Assembly (NCBI RefSeq): GCF_026151205.1
Contig: NC_087077.1
Location: 5,356,483-5,420,482 of the forward strand
Direction: 5' to 3'
Origin: Bolinopsis microptera
Taxonomy: Eukaryota > Ctenophora > Tentaculata > Lobata > Bolinopsidae
DNA: 64,000 nt
The position numbers and the translations under genes are program-made. The notes below the pieces were generated by a model. It had not been told where the DNA came from, did no database searches, and saw only the letters and a program-made list of their open reading frames with translations. Positions 55,701-64,000 of the stretch are shown piece after piece. Positions within the stretch are counted from its first letter, which is position 1, and the number at the start of each line of letters is the position of its first letter.

Positions 55701-56690
55701 AACAACCAACCAATGAACGATGCTGTCTTGTATTGGGAAATAAAGCAAAGCCTGCGTAATATAAAATATAAAACTGCCAACAATGTTTGCCATGTTGACA
55801 TCTTTCTTGTTGTTATGTTGAGAAGAAAGAAGAGGGGAGAAGGGAGGAAACGATATCATGTCTCTAAAGCAAAGCGAAAAAGCCAGAAAATTGCATGAAA
55901 ATATATTGCACTAGTCTGAGTTGCAAGTGTGAGTTATTCTCCTTCAATTAAGTGTGAAAAACATGACTTAAATTCTAAATAAAGTGCAGATGACGATACA
56001 TTAACATTTTTTATTTTTATGCGTTACTCTAGCAGCATGAAGTAGATATGATATATTCGTTATATTTTAGGTTTTAGCAAAAATTACAGGATACGCGACT
56101 AAGAAAAATGAAAAATCAGTATGAATATTGGATATAAAGATTGTGTTTTCTATTTTCAAACTAGCTAACCCAGTATAACCAGGTCTATGCGGCAACGACA
56201 ACCACAAAAAAGACAGCATATTTCATGCAGTTTCAAGACCCGAACATTTGTCGGCTATTTCGGTATGAATTAAAAGAAATTATCATAATTAAGCACAGTG
56301 AGTCAGATAACTGAGGGCCAATTAACTGTGCTCCACGTTTATATCCGTATGCCAGCCGCCCTGCCATGTAGCGGTTATATTTATAACTTAACTACCAACC
56401 ACAATCATTCAGGATCCGCGGAGTTTACCAAGCGCGGTACGGACGTTTGTTAAGTGGCCGTATAATTAATAGAAATAAGAATGTGATCTTATTGTGAAGT
56501 ACCCTTTTGTAATTCGACTAGTTTCGGATTTTTACGGCCTTCCACCAGGGAGTAATAATTAAACGAAAAAATGACAAATATAACGGTAAAAGTTAGGTTA
56601 ACGTAAAATACTTCTATTTATAGGCCTAATAATAATTCTTGCTTCATACTGTTCTAGATACATATCTTAATCAAGGTATTTATATTTTCT
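52740..56690. other. Gene-poor AT-rich stretch
   Basis: No gene recognised. One possible short exon is at 53574-53622 (+) (MSINKTLPPNKELNLR ending at GG|GTAATT), not supported by any partner. No repeats with clear boundaries were found. Confidence 0.4.
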
Positions 56691-56692
56691 TA

Positions 56693-56788
56693 CTGGGCGG
56701 CGCTCAGCCTGTCATTCCGCCGAATCTCTATTCGGCGGAATTTTATGAAGTTTATGAACATCATAGCCTGGGGTCCCCAGGTAAGGTA
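56693..56788 (+). repeat. Family C repeat, copy 2
   Basis: CTGGGCGGCGCTCAGCCTGT, then an internal hairpin TTCCGCCGAATCTCTATTCGGCGGAA, ending GCCTGGGGTCCCCAGG. Fuller than the copy at 37620-37700, showing the hairpin intact. Confidence 0.65.
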
Positions 56789-56789
56789 T

Positions 56790-59700
56790 TATACATGTTA
56801 TTATTATAGTAATGTTAAATTAGAAAGTTCATTGGAAAGTGTATTATTATGAGCTTATTTATGAGATTTCGCCATGTAACATGTATGTATGTATTATTTA
56901 TGAACTTCATAAATACTTGAGCCTAAGAAGAGTTTTGTCGCGGAAGAGGAATGTCCAAAAGTTTATAACCATGTTGGACTCCGCTATAAGTTATAACTCT
57001 GCTTGTTTCAGCTAAAGTTTATTTTTTCTTCAACATCTTTTCATATCATAGTATATATTATATAGCTGTTTTATTAATAAAATTCAGACTTATCTCAAAT
57101 CTAATTATTCGAAGGATTTACTGAAAAGTAAAAAGTTGCGTTTCGGAACAAAATTGTCCAGAGGCAAAACAACGAATATTACAAACAATGGAACTCAGTT
57201 TTAATAAATATCACACATTCCAGCTGTAACTGAGTATTATCCTATTATTAACTTACCATTGGCATTACCTGGCCAGTGACCATTAATTGACCACAATGAA
57301 CTTACCATATGCTGACTAGTATAGTAGTACGAGCACTGACAGACCATTGGCAGACCAATTCAGCGAAAATACCAAATACTCGAGGAGCCAAATCAGTAAA
57401 TCAGGAAATATAAATCGTAAAAGTCAAAACAACACAAGTTAACAAGTAAGTGGTGATTATTAGAACGTCATTCAACAGCATTTGTGCGTTAAGTGGGCTT
57501 ATTAGATGCATTAAATCATTAATTAGTTGAGTTAAGTCTTAACTAGTTGAACTGTAGCCTAATGCAGGGTTAATTTTGCCTTGATTTAGAACTAAAGATA
57601 CACAATGATTCGTGTTACGATCAGGTTCTGATGTCTAGAGTTCGTCGATTCGGTTGTTAATCAAAGAAAAATAATCTGTTATTAAACTTAGTAAGTTTTC
57701 AATCGATCGGCATTGTGATCAAAAGTTCCGAAGAATTCTCAATACCGGTCACTAAATTCCAATTGTCAATAGAAATAATAAATAGTTCTAAGAGTAAAAT
57801 TACCTTTTTAAGCCAGAGATCTGCAGCCAGTCAGCGGCATTATCCCCGGATTCCCCACCAGATGCTTGACCGGTGTTAACACTCCGGGAAAAACTCCGGT
57901 ACTTTTCCGTTATCCGGTCACATCCTTCACCACATTACTACAGGAAATGAAATGCGGAAATTGATTTATTGAAATATGTGTTTTTGATAATCACTATAAT
58001 TACGACCACTTTACTGTCTGGTTTTCAGTATTTACTAGTGGTATTACGGAAAGAAATGACTGTCGGCGAAAATTTGAAGATGATAAAGATACATCCAGAT
58101 ATCAAAATGTAGAACAAAAGAATGTAAAACAGAAAAATTTCGACATCGTGAAACAAATGCAATAAATTGTGAATGACTAAGTGTGTAGCAATATTAAAGT
58201 TACGAATTTACAATTAGCAACTATTACGGTGAGTCATTTACAATTAACAAACATGCAATCTGAACTTATATTCAACTCGTCAGAACCAAAACGGTTTGTA
58301 ATTGTGACACAACAATAAATTAACATATTCGCAATCAAAAATAATATTCAATTCATCACCTATGAAATGAATATGTGATAATTTTCAATCTTGTACAGAA
58401 ACCTTCCAATTTACTAACTTAGTTTCAGAGTGAACAAAAAATGAGTAAAAACTTGTTATTTTGAAATGAAGAACACTCACAGTCACAGTGGTTAAAAATA
58501 AATTGAAACTCTGATTAAGACCGTGTTCGCTCCGGCTCAAGTGGTTATTGTGTTTGTTTTAATACCTACCTACATTACTCACTTCCACACAAATTTTCTA
58601 ATGAAAATCGAGCTTCATTTGTTAAAGAGATACCCGACACTCGTCTTTTTCACTTCGTTATGCGGTGAGCAAATATAGATAACTCCCTCATTAGCGAAAA
58701 TGTGGACGGTTGAATTAAAATAAAAGTGAGAAGCCAAAATGTTAAACGGCTTCAACTATAAACGTTTTTGCCCACATAACACGACAAACATTGTCAGGCT
58801 TATATTATAGAAAAAAATACCGAACGGTTTAGTTTAAGTATAAAGGCTGCGGCTATTTAAATTTGCGTTCTCATTAAAAACGTCCAAATTATCGCCAATA
58901 TTTCGGTATATCAAGAATCAATATTTCGGTATATATCCATTATCCAACGAACGTGGTCACAAATTAAGAAATTGCTAATATATCTTTAACTTTAACTCGG
59001 TTCGGATGGCTCAGTCTAATTCTATAGCTGATCCACGCTTTTAGTCACGTACCTACTTAATACTTATACGTGTAACCACAGAACACGGACGATTGGTAAC
59101 ATTCTAATTTCCTTTTCAGACCTGGTTTGGTCACGTGCCAATTAGCAAATGATTATAGGCGGAATTTGTGTCTGCCAAATTGATTAATCAAATTACAGCG
59201 CTGTAATATGCACATAATTAACACTAATTACAACGCTGTATGCACATAATTAATACACTTGACAGGGTAAACTAAGAGTAGATTCGATAGATCACTAGAT
59301 AGGTTTTACAATTTACAGCTTGATGCAATGTGAGAGCTGCTAACTTTAAGCCATAGAATATACTATACGTTTATAGGCTTTTGTGCATAGGTTCCTGACA
59401 GCCTTTTTAGGTGCAATTATGCGGAGACCATAAAATGCTGCGCTCACACGATTAAGAATGAATTTATGAGTGGAGCGAGTGACCAATTTGATTTTTGATA
59501 TCAATTCAATTTTCAAACGGTCTAATATAACGGGAGGTGAATAATCTCAGGGGTGAAATTTCGTTTCAATTGACGCAATGTTGGAGGAATGAAATTACAG
59601 TGGGTGATATAAGACTAGGATAAGCGCCTGGTCACGTTGGACGAACAATGATTAAATTTCTTTCTAGCCCAACTTTGTATTGAATATGAATATATAATAA

Positions 59701-60820
59701 ATAGGTACGGTATCTTCAAACGAATGTGGAATAATTATCAACTTTTGGAGCAGTCTTTCACGTTTCATAGGGTTCGTCTAGTTCGACTGAATCCATTCTA
59801 TGGCAAACACTTATGAGTTATATGGAATGAACGAACCCTTGGATAAGCACAGGGCTTCAATGCTTTATCTTTTAGTGGTCATCTTGACCACAGCCCCCTA
59901 CGAAGAAGAACAACCCCTGATAAGTATTATTCAACCGCGTCAGTCTGCTGAAAGTATTTATTACTATCGTCTATTGACTTGTTTTACACCTCGAATAGCG
60001 AATCGTGATAGGTTTAACATTAAGTAGTCGGCGGAGGTTCACATAATATAGTCCGGATTCGTAGGTCTTCACTCATCACTTGGATCGTTATTACTTTCCG
60101 TGCGTACCACTACCTCCTTATTGTTATCGTTTATTATTGTATTACTGTTAAGGCTAAGCCCGATTTTTTGTTCATCTGAGGGCGTATTTCAGACCGATTA
60201 AATTTACCGCAAGCCCCGATTGATCGCGGGTAATTCCCTTCCCCCGAATTTGTTATCAAAATTTACCTAACATTTATTTTCGAAAAATTTGACTTTCCGA
60301 CAATTTAAATTTTTAAAGAAACGTGATCCCTTACAGAAGTGGCAGTGCTTAGTAATCGGTACCTTGCGATACACGTGATTGTCTGGACCACAAATATCAA
60401 AATTTACTAGATCCTTAGTAAATCAAGACAATCAGTAATTTATCTGATGAATACTTCAAAAAAATGAAATGCATTTGTGAGAGATTAATCTCCACACTAT
60501 CTGTTTACCGTTTTATTAGCCTTCATTAAAATTAAACTGAAGCATTTGTAGTAGCCAGTAATCCGATACATGTCCTTGAAACGTGAAACCATTTCTAACA
60601 AAAAATATTAAGATATCGAAATAATTTTCTGAGTTAGCATTTACCAAGCTGACTGTTGGCTAACCTTCCGAGTACTGGTCTAATTTACCGCTGTGACTGT
60701 GAGATCTTAGTCTTGTTCCTTACCTACCGAAGTTTTGTTCCATTTGTGTGATTCACATTGTACTTGTAGTTCCTACTAGTTCCTCAATCTTGTTCCGTGT
60801 GTTTAATTCATAGTTATTCC
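56790..60820. other. Gene-poor AT-rich stretch
   Basis: One possible minus-strand exon at about 57937-57800 (EKYRSFSRSVNTGQASGGES ... WLQISGLK, ending at AG|GTAATT, phase 2) looks protein-like but has no start or partner in view. An open frame at 59800-60027 shows no domain features. Nothing else was supported. Confidence 0.4.
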
Positions 60821-60875
60821 TCAATTGTTATATTTCTTTTGTACGTTTAAACTGCTAACAGTTACCTCTCTCAGA

Positions 60876-62387
60876 ATGAAGAGCCCTCTGCTCCACCTCG
60901 TCCTGCTAACCGCTCTCTTGGCTCTGTCTGGTAGCTGGAGGGTTCTTGTAGCCAACCCTTTTGCAGGAGGATCCCACCAAAGCGTCTCACTGTACCTGGC
61001 TAACCTACTGGCAACTAACGGTCATCATGTCACATACCTCTCAACCAACATTCCTAAGAAACTGAACTCGGGGGTCATCAAGCTGGAGTTACCTAAAACT
61101 GCTAACGTGGCTAACACAGCTATGGACGGAGGAGCATACAAGCAAGTTTGGGGGATAGAGTTATCCTGGTCCGAGAAGTATGAAGTGTTCCGGACTATTT
61201 CTAGCTTCTGTCACCTTTTCTACGAGGAGCCAAATGTTCAGATGATGATTAAATCGGGCCAACAATTTGACTTGCTCATTGCTTTTGGGGCACAAGATGG
61301 GTGTGCTTTAGCATTAGGGCAGCACTTGAAAATCAACAATTCCGTGCTTCATATGCCGGGAGCATTCCTTCTACCAACCCAAATTACTCATCTGGGAATC
61401 CCGCTGTATGCTTCCAGCCACAATGTAGATGGCATCAGGCTTGCTGATCCAACAAGCCTCCGAGAATCAATGTTATCTCGAGCAGCACAGCTGATAAAAG
61501 TGTTTGTAGCAGACGCACTAAACTGTCTGTTCTTCCGGTACTCAATAGACACAGTGGCTTACAAACACCTCCCCCACTACACCGGCTACAAGGACATGTA
61601 CAGTACTGTGAGGGTGGTCTTCATGCACTACAACCCTCACCCTCTAGTGGATCTACCTCTACCAATGGGACCAGGGGTTATAAACCTAGGAGGGTCTACT
61701 TGTGACATTGGTTACGATGAGAATAAGCTCCCAGCTGATCTGAGAGAGTTTGTGGACTCATCCCCCGGTTTCATCCTGATTTCGTTTGGAAGTCACTTGG
61801 ATCGTTTACCCGAGGAGGAGGTGAAGCTGTGGGTGAAGGTCTTCTCAACTTTACCCTACTCGGTAGTGTGGAGATTAGTGGGACACACTACAACCCTGCC
61901 GGACAACGTGAGAACGTACAAGTGGCTCCCTCAGCAAACCCTCCTACACCATCCCAACATCAAGATGTTTATCAGTCACGGAGGATACGGCAGCAAGATA
62001 GAAGCTGTGTGTGCGGGAGTGCCGTTACTTTTCGTGCCCAGATTTGCAGAACAGTTCTTCACAGCTCAGCATTACAGTGATATCGGAACAGCCGAACAAA
62101 TTCTGATGAAACCTGCTGAGAGAACAGTGGAGGAGATAACGAATAAAATTTCTAAAACTCTGGAAGTGCACTCAAAGACGATGAAGCAGGTGTCAAGACA
62201 GGTTCTACAAACCAGGGTCACTGACGATCAGGCGCTTGGATATCTGGAGATGGCGGCATCTGGTCACCAGCTGCTACCAGGATACCAGCCCTGGTACCAA
62301 TACTTCTACTTAGATATGATCATAATACCAACTGTTATTGTAGCGGGGTTGAGGTATTTAATACGCAAGTATATGTCCAGAGTTTGA
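60876..62387 (+). CDS. UDP-glycosyltransferase (UGT, GT1 family)
   Basis: A 503-residue single-exon protein. It has a signal peptide (MKSPLLHLVLLTALLALSGS), an N-terminal acceptor domain opening with WRVLVANPFAGGSHQSV, the UDP-sugar signature WLPQQTLLHHPNIKMFISHG with G-Y-G-S-K-I-E-A following, and a C-terminal membrane anchor (MIIIPTVIVAGLRYLI) with a short basic tail. This is the layout of ER-membrane UGTs that conjugate lipophilic compounds to sugars. The FAEQ where most animal UGTs have F-x-D-Q is a conservative change in the donor-binding pair. I start at 60876, not at the in-frame ATG 51 nt upstream. An acceptor tract TTACCTCTCTCAG ends one base before the chosen ATG, and the signal peptide then begins normally. 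A polyadenylation signal (AATAAA) lies near 62609. Confidence 0.9.
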   Translation: MKSPLLHLVLLTALLALSGSWRVLVANPFAGGSHQSVSLYLANLLATNGHHVTYLSTNIPKKLNSGVIKLELPKTANVANTAMDGGAYKQVWGIELSWSEKYEVFRTISSFCHLFYEEPNVQMMIKSGQQFDLLIAFGAQDGCALALGQHLKINNSVLHMPGAFLLPTQITHLGIPLYASSHNVDGIRLADPTSLRESMLSRAAQLIKVFVADALNCLFFRYSIDTVAYKHLPHYTGYKDMYSTVRVVFMHYNPHPLVDLPLPMGPGVINLGGSTCDIGYDENKLPADLREFVDSSPGFILISFGSHLDRLPEEEVKLWVKVFSTLPYSVVWRLVGHTTTLPDNVRTYKWLPQQTLLHHPNIKMFISHGGYGSKIEAVCAGVPLLFVPRFAEQFFTAQHYSDIGTAEQILMKPAERTVEEITNKISKTLEVHSKTMKQVSRQVLQTRVTDDQALGYLEMAASGHQLLPGYQPWYQYFYLDMIIIPTVIVAGLRYLIRKYMSRV

Positions 62388-63640
62388 GATTTAACAATCC
62401 TTTTAGCTTTCTAGTGTTAACAATTCGGTTTTCTTTCTCCAGTGCACCATCTCCTGAGTCGGGTTTATTTGAGATATGATCTACAATTAGGACTCCAACC
62501 ATAATGTACTGAGTTAGTACAGTGAACTGTGACCCTTACTAGATGCTAAGTATATGTTCGAGTATGTTCAATTGTTCATGGTATTATAATTTGATGTTGT
62601 GTCTAATAATAAAAGTCAATAGATATAAATTAGTATAGGATTGTTCACATATAGGTGAACCATAAAGTGCGGGGGAGTATGAAGGGTTTCATTACGTTAA
62701 AGTTATTCTTACACAATAGCTATTTCAACAGTTGTCTCGTACGTCACGACTTTTATTTTTATTTAATTTCTGTTCCCCGTGGTTTCGGACTTGTTGCTGC
62801 CTCACAGCAGCTCGACTGCGAGGATGGGCAATAATAACAGAAGAGAATGGATATCTACAACTGGTTACAAACTAAAAAGTGATAAAGTAAATGAAAAATA
62901 AAGGGAAGTTTACTGATTGTCATTGAATTATTTGTATTCTTGGGTCGTTTCAATCCTGTCTATATAAATTGTTGCATGTTGTAATATTGTTTTCATTACT
63001 GACTATGATTATACGAAAAAATAAAAATTGTATCCCAGAGTTAACAGAAGTATTATTTGAAAAAATGAGCAACTTACAATCGGATAGTATTTCGTTGGTA
63101 ATGGTTAGTAGCCACGGATCGAAAGGTTGCATATCAATGTTTTTCTATCACGGTCAGCACTTAGCAGTAACGAAATGTTTTACTATAATAAAAATTACGC
63201 ACTTACTTAAATTATTAAATAAGCTATGGTACCTCGAATCAGAGCAATAAAAGAAACAACCAAATGTAAATAACATGAATGATTGAATAATATAACCGCT
63301 AAAGATCTCGACTCAAGCCAGCCTCTCCTGAGTTAATGTTCCTGGCGAGACTGAAAACCAATTCAGAAATCCTCTCCTGTTTCAGCTCGTCAACCAAATA
63401 TATACAAAGAACATCCAGCATCCTTAAGAAGTGGAAATAAAGTGACAGCGAAAGTTTGAAAGTCATTTAAAGAAGTTGGTACCAGACGTGGTTGCGTTAT
63501 TTCAAACTTTAATATGGATTAAAATATAATAGTATATAAAAATAATTCGATCCTCTCATCAGGAGCACGACAGGAACCAACAGTGAAATACAGCAAATTT
63601 ATTGACAGATCGTTCCATACTTCTGCAGCGCTAGATATAA
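62388..63640. other. UGT 3' region and intergenic
   Basis: 3' untranslated region to about 62630 with AATAAA; nothing else supported. Confidence 0.45.
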
Positions 63641-64000
63641 TTATAAACCGGGCAATTCAAGGTTAGAGATTGTATTTCTACCTGGTTCACATTTATCTGA
63701 GTCATTCACAAACTGCAAATACCAACTGGGCATGAACTGCTTTCCTTGAAATTCCAGAAGTAATTCTCTCATCCCTGTGTATTTTAGCACCCAGGTTTCA
63801 TCACTATCTGGTAAAACAGTGTAAACCCAATCAATTACATCTCCAATGAAACCAATCATAGCATTCGCCTCATATGTTTTCACATACATACCAGGTATTT
63901 GATCCACAGAAATCTGTGTCGGTTCGTCAGAAATAATACCTTGCTTGTTCTTCATTCCGTAATAGAGAATATCTACTTTTCCTAGGAGGGACTTTAACCA
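63641..64000 (-). CDS. Unrecognised protein, C-terminal 119 residues (runs off the window)
   Basis: An open frame from the window edge to a stop at 63641. It includes VKSLLGKVDILYYGMKNKQG, DQIPGMYVKTYEANAMIGF and FMPSWYLQFVNDSDKCEPG. There is a methionine at 63955, but the frame is open upstream of it to the edge, so the protein probably begins outside the window. No domain is recognised and there is no clear membrane segment. The composition and length argue for a genuine exon. Confidence 0.5.
   Translation of the reverse strand, partial: WLKSLLGKVDILYYGMKNKQGIISDEPTQISVDQIPGMYVKTYEANAMIGFIGDVIDWVYTVLPDSDETWVLKYTGMRELLLEFQGKQFMPSWYLQFVNDSDKCEPGRNTISNLELPGL

Noticed and set aside
59800..60027. 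75-codon ORF
   Set aside because: No domain, signal or splice context, and unremarkable length for random AT-rich DNA.

Overview
The window is nuclear DNA of an animal. It is AT-rich, its genes have spliceosomal introns (GT..AG, phase-consistent), and it is crowded with Penelope-like, non-LTR and DNA-transposon sequence. Recognisable host genes are RACK1, a TFAM-like double HMG-box protein, OXLD1, a METTL23-like methyltransferase, an EF-hand protein, a divergent rhodopsin-type GPCR and a UDP-glycosyltransferase. Five host coding sequences start within 0-6 nt of a splice-acceptor-like AG. This would fit an animal that uses spliced-leader trans-splicing or short 5'UTR introns; a non-bilaterian such as a hydrozoan or ctenophore is possible, but the lineage is not resolved.

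Layout. 1-10.9 kb is repeat-rich: a CCCGGT hexamer satellite with a TIR element inside it, a decayed transposase-like gene, a decayed MFS transporter, GC-rich hairpin repeats and an 872-bp TIR element. 11.0-15.4 kb is a tight minus-strand cluster: TFAM-like, OXLD1 (76 bp apart), RACK1, METTL23-like (183 bp beyond RACK1). 16.4-18.2 kb holds non-LTR retrotransposon tails. 19.2-29.5 kb is one nested mobile-element complex. 29.8-35.3 kb holds further retrotransposon tails, GC-rich repeats and a second decayed MFS transporter. 36.1-47.8 kb is a minus-strand EF-hand gene with several candidate first exons and a minisatellite across its last splice acceptor. 48.8-50.2 kb is a two-exon GPCR (minus). 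50.3-60.8 kb has almost no recognisable genes. 60.9-62.4 kb is a UGT (plus), and an unrecognised minus-strand gene runs off the right edge.

The centrepiece is at 23625-27972: an apparently complete RAG1-like (Transib/RAG-superfamily) transposon of 4348 bp. It carries a three-exon gene for a 730-residue transposase. The transposase retains counterparts of the RAG1 nonamer-binding region, all three catalytic acidic residues (D265, D388, E646) and the C-C...H-H zinc site. Both termini begin with CACAGTG, identical to the V(D)J recombination-signal heptamer consensus. The element is flanked by the 5-bp duplication TGGTG. Behind the heptamer both ends carry the same 17-bp block (16/17 identical), at 18 bp on one side and 9 bp on the other, a spacing asymmetry that recalls the 12/23 rule. 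The element sits inside the open reading frame of a Penelope-like retroelement. A second, 1427-bp element with a 17-bp target duplication interrupts the same frame. Removing both insertions and one copy of each duplication gives a continuous 941-codon Penelope frame, so the order of events can be read directly.
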